From assembly GCA_017556805.1 (NCBI GenBank), contig JAFYMC010000035.1, positions 124,001 to 188,000 of the forward strand: 64,000 nt of DNA, in the 5' to 3' direction. A program made the translations under genes and the position numbers. The notes beneath the pieces are model-generated. The model was not told the origin of the DNA. It did not search any database and worked only from the letters and a program-made list of their open reading frames with translations. Every line of letters begins with the position of its first letter. Positions within the stretch are counted from its first letter, which is position 1. This stretch comes from Lachnospiraceae bacterium. GTDB taxonomy: Bacteria > Bacillota > Clostridia > Lachnospirales > Lachnospiraceae. This document shows positions 1-8,986 of the stretch, in pieces.

Positions 1-1168
1 GGCATAAGTCAACACCGATCTGTACATGAGTACCTTCCATTTCATGGTCAACGGACTTACCGATATCATGCAATAAACCTGCACGCTTCGCAAGTCGGGT
101 ATCAACACCGATTTCGCCGGCAATGAGACCGGATAAAATCGCAACTTCAATGGAGTGCTTTAATGCATTCTGACCGTAGCTTGTACGGAACTTCATACGA
201 CCAAGGAGTTTAATCAACTCCGGATGGATGCCGTGTACGCCTACCTCTAAAGCGGCGGATTCACCTTCTTCGCGAATCATGGTATCCACTTCCTTCTGCG
301 CCTTCTCTACCATCTCCTCGATTCTAGCCGGATGAATACGGCCGTCAATAATGAGCTTTTCAAGCGCAATTCTTGCAACCTCTCTCCGAATCGGATCGAA
401 CCCGGACAGCACTACTGCCTCCGGAGTATCGTCAATGATAAGTTCCACGCCTGTTAAGGTTTCCAATGTACGGATGTTACGGCCTTCACGACCGATAATA
501 CGTCCCTTCATTTCGTCGTTCGGTAACGGAACAACGGAAATGGTAGATTCTGCCACATGGTCAGCCGCACACTTCTGAATCGCGGTTACGACGTATTCCT
601 TCGCCTTCTTGTCCGCTTCTTCCTTTGCACGGGATTCCATTTCCTTAATCATAAGGGCAGTCTCATGCTTTACATCTTCCTCAACAGATTTAATAAGATA
701 TTCCTTTGCTTGTTCGGAGGTTAAACCGGAAATCTTTTCAAGCTCCTGGAGTTGCTTCTGGTGGAACTCTTCCATTTCGGCCTTGAGTTTGTCCATTTCA
801 GCTTCCTTGAGGCTTAACTTACTTTCCTTCTTTTCCAATGCGGTAGCCTTCTTATCGATGGCTTCTTCCTTCGACAAGACACGCTGCTCATAGCGATGTA
901 AATCGGCGCGCTGCTCCTTTGCTTCTTTCTCAAGTTCGTTCTGCGTCTTCAACTTCTCTTCCTTGATCTCGAGCATTGCTTCCTTTTTCATCGCTTCTGC
1001 TGCCTTTAATGCATCATTCTTTATGTCTCTTGCCATGCTCTCTGCCGAACCGATTTTGGCTTCCACAATCTTCTTGCGGTAAGCAATTGCCAAAAACCAG
1101 CAAATCACACCGGCTAACACAGCAGCACCTGCACATGCAATAATAAGTACGATGATATCTACTTGCAC
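1..1168 (-). CDS. rny: Ribonuclease Y, C-terminus cut by window edge
   Basis: Membrane-anchored endoribonuclease that starts mRNA decay in Firmicutes. The gene begins at a GTG (1168), chosen because AAAGGAGGTG lies just upstream. About 389 residues are visible: an N-terminal membrane helix (residues 4-24), a long charged Lys/Glu coiled coil (about 30-190), a KH domain with the [11 protein letters not shown] motif, and the first half of the HD domain, including HSIEVA and the metal-binding [10 protein letters not shown]. The reading frame is open to base 1, so the last part of the HD domain lies outside. The family is usually about 515-520 residues, so roughly a quarter is missing. It is followed on the same strand by nothing visible. 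Identification is very safe. Confidence 0.96.
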   Translation of the reverse strand, partial: MQVDIIVLIIACAGAAVLAGVICWFLAIAYRKKIVEAKIGSAESMARDIKNDALKAAEAMKKEAMLEIKEEKLKTQNELEKEAKEQRADLHRYEQRVLSKEEAIDKKATALEKKESKLSLKEAEMDKLKAEMEEFHQKQLQELEKISGLTSEQAKEYLIKSVEEDVKHETALMIKEMESRAKEEADKKAKEYVVTAIQKCAADHVAESTISVVPLPNDEMKGRIIGREGRNIRTLETLTGVELIIDDTPEAVVLSGFDPIRREVARIALEKLIIDGRIHPARIEEMVEKAQKEVDTMIREEGESAALEVGVHGIHPELIKLLGRMKFRTSYGQNALKHSIEVAILSGLIAGEIGVDTRLAKRAGLLHDIGKSVDHEMEGTHVQIGVDLC

Positions 1169-1297
1169 GGAAACACCTCCTTTATTCAATTTTCATTGTA
1201 CAAAATACAACATAATAATTTTATACTTTTTTAAACTTTATGTCAAGTGCTACATGAATTGTTTTTAATTTTTCAAATAATATTTTCAACTCCGAAA

Positions 1298-2728
1298 TTA
1301 TTCTGCCAGCTTTCCCATGTAGTAGAAGCCTTTACACTCTTCCAGTTTCACCTTCACAAGCTTACCGATTAACATCTCATCTCCCGGGAAATGCACCAAA
1401 AGATTGTTGGAAAGGCGGCCCGTCAAAAGACCGGCATCCTGCTCATTCCGCTCTTCTACCAGCACCTCCGCTACTTCACCGGTATGACGGGCGGTAAGCT
1501 TTGCGGACTGCTCCGACACCAGGGCAAGCAATCGGTTAAACCGCTCCTTTGCTACCTCGTCAGACACCTGATTCTCCATGGCAGCCGCCGGCGTGCCGGT
1601 GCGCTTGGAATACAGGAAGGTATAAGCAGAGTCAAAGCCTGCTTTTGCCACCACATCCAAAGTATCACAAAAATCCTCTTCCGTCTCTCCCGGAAATCCC
1701 ACAATAATATCCGTGGTCAAAGAAATCTCCGGCATAGCGGTCTTGATTTTGTCTACCAAGGCAAGATAATCGTCCTTTGTGTACTTGCGGTTCATCCGGC
1801 GCAAAATCTCCGTGCTGCCGGACTGCATCGGCAAATGCAGATGACGGCAAATCTTCTTGGAATCCTTCATGACTTCGATTAATTCATCGGACAAATCCTT
1901 CGGATGGGAGGTCATAAAGCGAATGCGCCTGATTCCATCCACCTTCTCCACCTCACGAAGAAGCTCGGCAAAGTTCATCGGGTTCTCCAAAGTCTTCCCG
2001 TAGGAATTCACGTTCTGCCCGAGAAGCATTATTTCCACAATGCCCTCTGCTGCCAGCTTCTTTACCTCCGCAATAATATCCTCCGGTTTTCTTGAACGCT
2101 CTCTGCCTCTTACATAAGGAACGATACAGTAGCTGCAAAAATTGTTGCAGCCGTACATGATATTGACACCGGCCTTAAAGCCGTACTTGTGCTCGCTTGG
2201 CAAATCCTCTACAATTTTATCCGTACCTTCCCAAAGCTCGAATACATGCTTCTGTCCCGATACCCTGCGCCAGATAAGCTCCGCCAGCATATAAATGTTG
2301 TGGGTACCGAATACAATATCCACGAAGTGATAACTCTTTTTAATCTTCTCAATGACGTGAGGCTCCTGCATCATACAGCCGCAAAGCGCAATCCGCATCT
2401 CCGGATTCTTTTTCTTTAAATTACCCAGATACCCAATCCGTCCGTACACCTTTGTATTGGCGTTTTCGCGGACGGTACAGGTGTTGTACAGCACAAAGTC
2501 CGCCACTTCCGAATCCACCGGCACATAACCCGCGGTCTCCAAAATCCCGGCTAACTTCTCGGAATCCTTGGCGTTCATCTGACAACCGAAGGTCTCGATG
2601 TGGTAGGTTAACTTTCTGCCAAGCTCGGCACTCTTCTTTTCGTTGTGTTCCCGTAATAAATCCATGAAATAAAACTGTCTGGCAGGCTCCATGGTCGGAA
2701 TCTGAGCTTTCTGATTTGTCATATCCAT
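1298..2728 (-). CDS. miaB: tRNA-2-methylthio-N6-dimethylallyladenosine synthase MiaB
   Basis: Radical-SAM methylthiotransferase that adds the 2-methylthio group to i6A37 of tRNAs reading UNN codons. The 476-residue protein has the three cysteines of the auxiliary iron-sulfur cluster (Cys49 in TFGCQMN, Cys84 in YNTC, Cys118 in CGC), the radical-SAM triad CNNFCSYC (Cys194, 198, 201) and a C-terminal TRAM domain (LVEERNEQ onward). The length is slightly above the family norm because of a 40-residue N-terminal extension, which is common in clostridial MiaB. A GAGAGGA site precedes the ATG at a rather long spacing (about 13 nt), so a start a few codons later is possible. In this lineage miaB usually lies upstream of mutS; here its downstream neighbour is rny. 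Confidence 0.95.
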   Translation of the reverse strand: MDMTNQKAQIPTMEPARQFYFMDLLREHNEKKSAELGRKLTYHIETFGCQMNAKDSEKLAGILETAGYVPVDSEVADFVLYNTCTVRENANTKVYGRIGYLGNLKKKNPEMRIALCGCMMQEPHVIEKIKKSYHFVDIVFGTHNIYMLAELIWRRVSGQKHVFELWEGTDKIVEDLPSEHKYGFKAGVNIMYGCNNFCSYCIVPYVRGRERSRKPEDIIAEVKKLAAEGIVEIMLLGQNVNSYGKTLENPMNFAELLREVEKVDGIRRIRFMTSHPKDLSDELIEVMKDSKKICRHLHLPMQSGSTEILRRMNRKYTKDDYLALVDKIKTAMPEISLTTDIIVGFPGETEEDFCDTLDVVAKAGFDSAYTFLYSKRTGTPAAAMENQVSDEVAKERFNRLLALVSEQSAKLTARHTGEVAEVLVEERNEQDAGLLTGRLSNNLLVHFPGDEMLIGKLVKVKLEECKGFYYMGKLAE

Positions 2729-2759
2729 AACTTAATCAATCCTCTCTATAACCCACAAA

Positions 2760-2808
2760 ATTCGGGGCAAAGAATCTTCGTCTGTCGAAAAAATCCATTT
2801 CCCCGAAT
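2760..2808 (-). terminator. Probable rho-independent terminator after proA
   Basis: An inverted repeat ATTCGGGG ... CCCCGAAT encloses a 33-nt loop that contains a further small stem. On the minus strand it is followed by TTTGTGG. It sits between the proA stop and the miaB start. The large loop and short T run make it a weaker case than the other terminators in the window. Confidence 0.5.
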
Positions 2809-2861
2809 CTGTATTTTGAGTAACCGGAACTTATACTAAACTCCGGCACATAACCTCTCTA

Positions 2862-4106
2862 TTATCGAATCTGTCCCTGACCGAAGATAATATACTTGGT
2901 CGTGGTCAATGCTTCCAGTCCCATTGGTCCTCTTGCGTGAAGCTTCTGGGTACTGATGCCGATTTCCGCACCGAATCCGAACTCCTCGCCGTCGGTAAAA
3001 CGAGTGGAGGCATTCACATATACCGCAGCCGCATCGATTTCGTTTAAGAACTTCATGGAAGCTTCGTAATTATCCGTGATAATTGCCTCGGAATGACCGG
3101 TATTGTACTTGTTAATATGTGCGATAGCCTCCTCAATGGAATCCACGGTCTTTACGGAAATCAAACGATCTAAGTATTCCTTTGCAAAATCCTCTTCCGT
3201 AGCCGCCTCACAGGCCGGGCAAACCGCCTTGGCACGCTCATCCGCACGGAATACCACGTTCTTTGCTGTCAAACGTTCGAAAATAAGCGGCATAAATTTA
3301 TTCAGTACAGCGGAATGAATTACTAAAGATTCACAAGCGTTACATACGCCGAGACGCTGGGTCTTTGCGTTGTCAATAATTTTTAACGCCATCTCAAAAT
3401 CCGCATCCTTGTCCACGTAAACGTGGCAGTTTCCGGTACCGGTTTCGATGACCGGAATGGTGCTGTTCTGTACCACGGAAGAAATGAGACCTGCGCCGCC
3501 TCTCGGAATGAGCACATCCACATACTGATTCAGCTTCATAAACCTGGTTGCGGTCTCTCTGCTAGTGTCCGTAAGGAGCTGCACCGCATCCGGCGTAATC
3601 CCGCAAGCCGTGAGAGCTTCACGAATCACCTTTACAATGACGATATTTGAGTGGATACAATCACTTCCGCCCCTCAAAATCACCGCGTTTCCGGTTTTAA
3701 AGCAAAGACCGAACACATCCGAAGTTACATTCGGACGGGACTCGTAAATCACGCCTACCACACCAAGCGGTACACGTTTCTTTCCTACCATCAGGCCGTT
3801 CGGACGCTGGTCCATGGAAAGCACGCTTCCGATTGGATCCGGTAAGGATGCCACCTTACGAAGACCGTCAGCAAGAGCTTCAATACGAGCCGTAGTAAGA
3901 GTCAGGCGGTCCAGTAACCCTTCTGACATACCGTTGGCCTTTGCGGCCTCCACATCAACCTTGTTTCCTTCTAAAATCTCGGCTGCATTTGCACAAAGTG
4001 CATCTGCCACCGCACATAATGTCTCATTTTTCTTTGTCTGTCCCAAAAGTCCCAAAGATACCTTAGCTTCTTTGGCTCTTTGTCCGATAATTTCTAAAGC
4101 TTCCAT
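2862..4106 (-). CDS. proA: Gamma-glutamyl phosphate reductase
   Basis: Second enzyme of proline synthesis: NADPH-dependent reduction of glutamyl 5-phosphate to glutamate 5-semialdehyde. The 414-residue protein has the aldehyde-dehydrogenase fold signatures: [15 protein letters not shown], the ILRGGS cofactor loop, [14 protein letters not shown], and the catalytic cysteine in [10 protein letters not shown]. The start is at 4106 (MEALEIIG), because AGGGGG lies 7 nt upstream; a longer frame to 4175 has no ribosome binding site. It is cotranscribed with proB, separated by a small DUF896 gene. proC is not in the window. Length and motifs are normal for the family. Confidence 0.97.
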   Translation of the reverse strand: MEALEIIGQRAKEAKVSLGLLGQTKKNETLCAVADALCANAAEILEGNKVDVEAAKANGMSEGLLDRLTLTTARIEALADGLRKVASLPDPIGSVLSMDQRPNGLMVGKKRVPLGVVGVIYESRPNVTSDVFGLCFKTGNAVILRGGSDCIHSNIVIVKVIREALTACGITPDAVQLLTDTSRETATRFMKLNQYVDVLIPRGGAGLISSVVQNSTIPVIETGTGNCHVYVDKDADFEMALKIIDNAKTQRLGVCNACESLVIHSAVLNKFMPLIFERLTAKNVVFRADERAKAVCPACEAATEEDFAKEYLDRLISVKTVDSIEEAIAHINKYNTGHSEAIITDNYEASMKFLNEIDAAAVYVNASTRFTDGEEFGFGAEIGISTQKLHARGPMGLEALTTTKYIIFGQGQIR

Positions 4107-4187
4107 TTTGTTATCCCCCTGATTGTTCCTAATTAACTTAATATTTCTAACAAGCTTCCGTGCCAAACGTCTCAACCGTCTTTTTTT

Positions 4188-4400
4188 CTAATTCTTTAAG
4201 CTTCTTTTGGGGTTTGTCACTCTGCCGTCCGGCTCCAGAATCGACACATTATCTAAGGTTGCCCGAAGATTTTCACGAAAAGAACGAACATAATCTGCAC
4301 GTAACGACTTCTGTTCTTCCTTTTCCGCATCGGTCAAGCCTTCATTCTTTGCTTTATGATATAACTCGTTGATTCTTGCAATTTTCTCATCCATTGTCAT
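4188..4400 (-). CDS. DUF896 family protein (YnzC-like)
   Basis: Small 70-residue soluble protein of the DUF896/UPF0291 family, a short two-helix hairpin with the family pattern of DEKIARINELYHKAK then GLT..E..EQ..LR..Y...FR.NLRATLDNV. Its biochemical role is not established; the Bacillus relative YnzC has been linked to the SOS-associated yneA operon, which does not fit this context. The start is at 4400, because AGGAG lies 10 nt upstream; an upstream frame to 4421 lacks a site. It lies between proB and proA on the same strand with short gaps (53 and 81 nt), so it is probably part of the proline operon transcript, without evidence of a role in proline synthesis. Confidence 0.9.
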   Translation of the reverse strand: MTMDEKIARINELYHKAKNEGLTDAEKEEQKSLRADYVRSFRENLRATLDNVSILEPDGRVTNPKRSLKN

Positions 4401-4453
4401 GGAAGTCACTCTCCTATCCAAAATATGTTACGATTCAGCAGTCTGCTATGAAC

Positions 4454-5299
4454 TTACTCTTCCTTCCCGGATAAATAATCCGTCAAATGGAAATGCGGGA
4501 TTTTATGAGCGAGGAATAAGGTTCCCACCGGCTCTCCCTTTAAGATATCACGAATGTTATCTATGTTATTTCCGTTGGTAATCACCATATCCGCACCGGA
4601 ATCTGCCGCAATTCGTGCAGCGGAAATCTTTGTCTTCATACCGCCGGTGCCAAGGGTGGTGCCGGCGCCCTTTCCCATACTTATGTACTCTTCCGTAAGT
4701 TCCGGAACCAATTCGATAAACTTCGCCTCCGGATTCTTCCGCGGATCATCGGAATAAAGACCGTCGATATCGGATAATAAAATCAATAAATCCGCATGGA
4801 TTAACGCTGCTACAATCGCAGACAACGTATCATTATCGCCCACCGCAAGCTCGTCGGTGGAAATGGTGTCGTTTTCGTTTACAATCGGAATAACACCCAG
4901 CTCATTCAGCTTTTCAAAGGTATTTCTTGCATTCTGACGGCTGGTATCGTCAATCATGGTATACTTTGTCATTAAAATCTGCGCCGCATTCTGATGATAC
5001 TCGGAAAACAGCTTCTGATATACGGTCATAAGACTGGCCTGACCGATGGCTGCACATGCCTGCTTCTCGGAAGTCTCTGTCGGTTTGTGCTGTAAACCGA
5101 GGGCTTTTCTTCCTACCGCAATCGCACCGGAGGATACCAGCACCACTTCTTTTCCGCTGTTGCGAAGGTCGGTTAAAAGACGTACCAAACGCTCCATTTT
5201 TTCTAAATTAAGGTGACCGGTCTCCTCATGAGTCAGGGAGGAGGAACCGATTTTAATGACGATTCTCTTTTTATCCTTTAAGGCTTCTCTGTAATCCAT
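4454..5299 (-). CDS. proB: Glutamate 5-kinase (short form without PUA domain)
   Basis: First enzyme of proline synthesis: ATP-dependent phosphorylation of glutamate. The 281-residue protein contains only the amino-acid kinase domain: RIVIKIGSSSLT at the N-terminus, LVSSGAIAVGR, PIVNENDTIS, GDNDTLSAIVA, LLSDIDGLY and GTGGMKTKI. The C-terminal PUA domain of the 360-370 residue enterobacterial form is absent, a known short variant. The ATG is preceded by AAAGGGA. It is the first gene of the proB-DUF896-proA transcription unit. Feedback inhibition by proline is expected from the family but not visible here. Confidence 0.96.
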   Translation of the reverse strand: MDYREALKDKKRIVIKIGSSSLTHEETGHLNLEKMERLVRLLTDLRNSGKEVVLVSSGAIAVGRKALGLQHKPTETSEKQACAAIGQASLMTVYQKLFSEYHQNAAQILMTKYTMIDDTSRQNARNTFEKLNELGVIPIVNENDTISTDELAVGDNDTLSAIVAALIHADLLILLSDIDGLYSDDPRKNPEAKFIELVPELTEEYISMGKGAGTTLGTGGMKTKISAARIAADSGADMVITNGNNIDNIRDILKGEPVGTLFLAHKIPHFHLTDYLSGKEE

Positions 5300-5341
5300 G
5301 GTGTTTCCCTTTCTGCAACCATGCAGTAACCTGCATTTTTA

Positions 5342-6946
5342 TTAAACGCAGCCCGGACGATACCGTTCCGCAATCTTTTCATATACTTTGATTCCGTCTA
5401 CCGCTGCGGAAACAATGCCGCCTGCGTACCCTGCTCCTTCTCCACAAGGGTAAAGTCCCGAAACCTTCGACATCAGCGCCTCATCCCGCTCAATGCGTAC
5501 CGGGGAAGAGGTTCTGGCTTCCACACCGAGAAGAACCGCTTCTTCGTCGGCAAAGCCTTTTATTTTCTGATCAAAGGCAGTGATACCGTCCACCAGGCTT
5601 TCGGTAATAAATGCCGGAAGACATTCTTCTAAGGATGTAAGTTTATACGCACCTTTTGTATTCGGAATAATATGCCCTATTGTAACAGAAGATTTGTGAT
5701 TTAACAAGTCCCCAAAAAGCTGAACCGGAATCTTTCCTTCTCCCGCACGGTAAGCCGCAGCCTCCAATCTTCTCTGGAACTCCACGCCCGCCAGTACATC
5801 CTCCGCATCTCCGCCGAAATCCTCCGGAGTCACAGTGACAATCATGGCACTGTTGGCGTTCCGCTCGTCTCTGGCATGATTACTCATACCGTTGACCGTA
5901 AGACGCCCTTCTTCGGAAGATGCATTTACCACAAAACCACCCGGACACATACAGAAGGAATAGATTCCTCTGCCGTTTGCTGCAGTGTGGGTCAATTTGT
6001 AATCCGCAGCAGGTAATCGGTCCGCAGCATCTCCGTACTGAGCACGGTTAATGAGCTCCTGCTCATGCTCGATACGCACACCTACCGCAAAGGCTTTCTT
6101 TGACATAGGGACAGAATGTTTTTTTAACATGGCAAAGGTATCTCGGGCGCTGTGCCCGATGGCAAGCACTGCCACCTCGCAAGGAAGGAACTCTTCTCCC
6201 AACCAAACACCGGTCAGTTTATTCTGTTCAATCTCCAAATCCGTAACCTTTGCATGGAACCGTACCTCGCCGCCGAGGCGAATCAGTTCCTTACGCATAT
6301 TCACGATAACATTCCGCAGGCAATCGGTGCCGATATGAGGCTTGTTTATATATGTAATCTCCTCCGGCGCACCGAATGCGGCAAAGGTTTCCAGCACAGA
6401 ACGAATTCGACCGGAAGTCTCCTTTACCATGGTATTTAATTTACCGTCGGAAAAGGTGCCTGCGCCGCCTTCGCCGAATTGCACGTTGGTCTCTGTATCC
6501 AGGGTTCCGTCTTTCCAAAAGGTATTGACGATACCTACTCGTTCTTCTACGGACGCACCCCGCTCCAAAAGAATCGGCGCATAACCGCAAAGTGCCAGTC
6601 GATAGGCGCAAAAGAGTCCGGCAGGACCGGCACCGATCACCACCGGGCGATGGGACAAAGCTTCGTTTCCCGACGGTACATGACTATAAACCACAGGTTC
6701 TGCCTTTCCCGCAATCTGTGGTTTTATGCGACGAAGTACTTTCTCCTCCAGGTCCTTTGTACGAAGCTTCGCCTCGCATACATAGGAATAATGGATATCC
6801 TCCTTTTTTCGCGCATCCAAAGAACGCTTCACCGGACGCAGTTCAATAATATCCTCCGGTTTGATACCAAGCAGCTTTGCCGCTTTTTTTACCAAATCTT
6901 CTTTTTTATGTTCAATGTTTAGTTTCAACTGCTGAATGCGAAGCAT
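5342..6946 (-). CDS. FAD-dependent dehydrogenase, COG2509 family
   Basis: Flavoprotein of 534 residues with an N-terminal basic domain (about 1-95, YSYVCEAKLR region), a dinucleotide-binding GAGPAG motif at 105-110, the NVQFGEGGAGTFSDGKL stretch typical of this family, a second ATG-type motif (VAVLAIGHSARDTF) and a C-terminal FAD-contact region (GLYPCGEGAGYAGGIVSAAVDG). The substrate of this family is not known. The start is placed at 6946 because GGAGGA lies 6 nt upstream; a longer frame to 7066 has no site. The first 35 bases overlap the end of the upstream flavoprotein gene, so the two are translationally coupled. The pair of FAD proteins suggests a shared redox role, but this is inference. 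Confidence 0.88.
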   Translation of the reverse strand: MLRIQQLKLNIEHKKEDLVKKAAKLLGIKPEDIIELRPVKRSLDARKKEDIHYSYVCEAKLRTKDLEEKVLRRIKPQIAGKAEPVVYSHVPSGNEALSHRPVVIGAGPAGLFCAYRLALCGYAPILLERGASVEERVGIVNTFWKDGTLDTETNVQFGEGGAGTFSDGKLNTMVKETSGRIRSVLETFAAFGAPEEITYINKPHIGTDCLRNVIVNMRKELIRLGGEVRFHAKVTDLEIEQNKLTGVWLGEEFLPCEVAVLAIGHSARDTFAMLKKHSVPMSKKAFAVGVRIEHEQELINRAQYGDAADRLPAADYKLTHTAANGRGIYSFCMCPGGFVVNASSEEGRLTVNGMSNHARDERNANSAMIVTVTPEDFGGDAEDVLAGVEFQRRLEAAAYRAGEGKIPVQLFGDLLNHKSSVTIGHIIPNTKGAYKLTSLEECLPAFITESLVDGITAFDQKIKGFADEEAVLLGVEARTSSPVRIERDEALMSKVSGLYPCGEGAGYAGGIVSAAVDGIKVYEKIAERYRPGCV

Positions 6947-8186
6947 AGGTTCCTCCGATTTTCTTTCCGGCTGCCGCGCCGCTGCTCCAAGCCCATTGCA
7001 GGTTGTAGCCGCCGCAGGTGCCGTCGATGTCCGCCAGTTCTCCGGTAATAAACAATCCGGCCACAAGCTTTGATTCCATGGATTCCGTCAGTTCCGACAA
7101 AGGAACGCCTCCGGTACAGGCCTGTGCCTGTTCGTAACCGTTGGTATCCGTGATTTTTACCGTAAAATGCTTTATGTTTTCGGCCAAAAGGGCCGCATCC
7201 TTTTTACCGTAAGTGCCTGCCTTTTTAGTCGGTTCCAGAGCACACTTCTGTAATATGACATAGTTTAATTTATGATTGCAAAGTCCGGCTAACGCCTCTT
7301 CTGCGGTACTGTCCTTCATCATTCGGAATCTGCGGGCAATTTCCTCCGCAAGATCTCCTTCGGAAAGCGCCGGGAACAAATCCAGTTCTGCCGATACCGG
7401 CTGCTTTTTCGCCAAGGCCACAGAAGCATACCGGCTCACCTGCATCACCGGAATTCCGGACAGACCGTAAGCCGCAAATAAAAGTTCCCCTTCCTCCGTA
7501 TAGGTATCCTTGCCGATATGAAGCGTCACCCGTCCGTCGGTACGCACTCCTGCCAGAGTTTTAAAAAACTTTCCTTCTGCCTTTAATTGTACAATGGCCG
7601 GAAGCGGCGGAATCACCGTGTGTCCGAAGCTCTTTGCAAAAGGATACCCGCTTCCGTCGGAGCCGTGGGCAGGAGACGCCTTTCCGCCGGTAGCCAGAAC
7701 CATACTTTTTCCGTAAAACTTGCCATTCTCGGTTTCTGCCACAAAAACAGAGCCGTCTACCTGCTTATTTTTATCACAATATACACGACCAACCTTTATT
7801 CCGGTCAGACACTCCACGCCAAGACGCTCTGCCTCACGCACCAGATTCTCCGCCACGGAAGCTGCTTGCTCGGATGCCGGATAAAAATAGCCGTTCCGCT
7901 CCTTCGGATACACACCGATTTCCTTAAAAAATGCCAGTGTATCGTTCAGGGAAAACGCACAAAGCACCGGCTCCGCAAAGGAATAATCGCTTCCTCTGAA
8001 GTAAGCCGGTTGCCAGTCTTTATTCGTAAAATTACATTTGCCGTTGCCGGTGGCGTAGATTTTTTTACAAAGCTTCTCTTTCTGCTCCAAAACAAGCACT
8101 CGACAGCCGCTTCGCGCCGCAAAAACAGCCGCGATAAGACCCGATGCTCCTCCACCGATGACTACGGTATCAAACACTTTTTTCAT
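6912..8186 (-). CDS. HI0933/BaiN-type NAD(P)/FAD-dependent oxidoreductase
   Basis: Flavoprotein of 424 residues with GGGASG at 11-16, the family motif KKIYATGNGKCNFTN, the HGSDGSGY loop, and the C-terminal TGGVPLSELTESMESK and GELADIDGTCGGYNLQWAWSSG. These are diagnostic of the HI0933 family, whose gut member BaiN was described as acting in bile-acid dehydroxylation. Family membership alone does not show that activity, and most Firmicutes carry such a gene. The start ATG is preceded by AAGGAGAA. It overlaps the COG2509 gene downstream by 35 bases and follows the BofC-like gene by 26 bases. Confidence 0.9.
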   Translation of the reverse strand: MKKVFDTVVIGGGASGLIAAVFAARSGCRVLVLEQKEKLCKKIYATGNGKCNFTNKDWQPAYFRGSDYSFAEPVLCAFSLNDTLAFFKEIGVYPKERNGYFYPASEQAASVAENLVREAERLGVECLTGIKVGRVYCDKNKQVDGSVFVAETENGKFYGKSMVLATGGKASPAHGSDGSGYPFAKSFGHTVIPPLPAIVQLKAEGKFFKTLAGVRTDGRVTLHIGKDTYTEEGELLFAAYGLSGIPVMQVSRYASVALAKKQPVSAELDLFPALSEGDLAEEIARRFRMMKDSTAEEALAGLCNHKLNYVILQKCALEPTKKAGTYGKKDAALLAENIKHFTVKITDTNGYEQAQACTGGVPLSELTESMESKLVAGLFITGELADIDGTCGGYNLQWAWSSGAAAGKKIGGTYASHSAVETKH

Positions 8187-8212
8187 CCGTAATTCTCCTT
8201 GTATAATCTCCC

Positions 8213-8941
8213 TTAACTGGAAAAACCTTCTAAAATGGAGTATAATTCCTCTCTGTCCTTTACATAAATCCCTTCAATGAGGGCAATTCTGTCTTCTTCC
8301 GCCAAATCCACCGCCGGAATGTGGGTATATTCAAAGACAGATTCCTTGTCGCTGTAAAACACCGTCACCATTCCGTCCGTGATGTTTACATAAAATTTAT
8401 ATGGTACCTTAGAAGCGTCATAAGTCTTACGAAGCACCACCTTATTCTCGGAAAAGGATACAATTTCATAGGATAGCAAACCGGCCTCGTATTCCGCCAG
8501 AGACATCTTGTCCATATAGCGGGTAACGTAGTCCGAAAGCTCTTCCCTTGTCATTCCGATTAAAAATCCCGGCGCGGTTCTCTGTACCGAATCCAGTTGC
8601 CCGGTTACCGTATTGTAGTTTTCTTCGATATAGGTCACCGTCGGCAATACCGTATTATGCATCTGCACTCCGGCCGCTATCGTCCCTTGGTCTTCGGCAT
8701 TCTGTGCGGCCAATCGTGCCGCTTCTTCCTCTGCCTCCTGCTCCGCCAAGCGGTTCAATAACGTTATATTTTCCTCGCTGACACGCGCAAGCTCCGAAGA
8801 CAAACTGTTTTCCTGCTCTTTGGCCTTACGATTAAAATCCTTTAAAGCACTTTTGTAACTGGCATAATAGCACAAACAAAACATCAAACTGAGTGTTGCA
8901 AAACACCCGAAATATATACTGATTTTCTTCACGGAAAACAC
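8213..8941 (-). CDS. Membrane-anchored protein with BofC-like C-terminal domain
   Basis: Protein of 242 residues with one N-terminal transmembrane helix (about 7-28), then a charged coiled coil (about 35-85), a low-complexity spacer, and a folded C-terminal domain (about 120-242). The tail, with YVNITDGMVTVFY, IPAVDLAEEDRIALIEGI and ELYSILEGFSS, resembles the BofC C-terminal domain. Bacillus BofC controls the sigma-K checkpoint of sporulation. I regard the resemblance as likely but not proven. By topology the C-terminal part would face outside or the intermembrane space of the forespore. Its upstream neighbour is a SpoVB-type gene, which fits a sporulation or envelope role. Confidence 0.6.
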   Translation of the reverse strand: MFSVKKISIYFGCFATLSLMFCLCYYASYKSALKDFNRKAKEQENSLSSELARVSEENITLLNRLAEQEAEEEAARLAAQNAEDQGTIAAGVQMHNTVLPTVTYIEENYNTVTGQLDSVQRTAPGFLIGMTREELSDYVTRYMDKMSLAEYEAGLLSYEIVSFSENKVVLRKTYDASKVPYKFYVNITDGMVTVFYSDKESVFEYTHIPAVDLAEEDRIALIEGIYVKDREELYSILEGFSS

Positions 8942-8986
8942 CTCCTATTCCGAAGTGTTTCCGTAATTTTGAATTTTATACAAAAC

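Noticed and set aside
1169-1297. Possible small gene between rny and miaB
   Set aside because: AT-rich region with no frame that has a start and a ribosome binding site.
7946-8155. Short minus-strand frame of 69 codons inside the HI0933 flavoprotein gene
   Set aside because: Out-of-frame shadow of a gene with clear FAD motifs.
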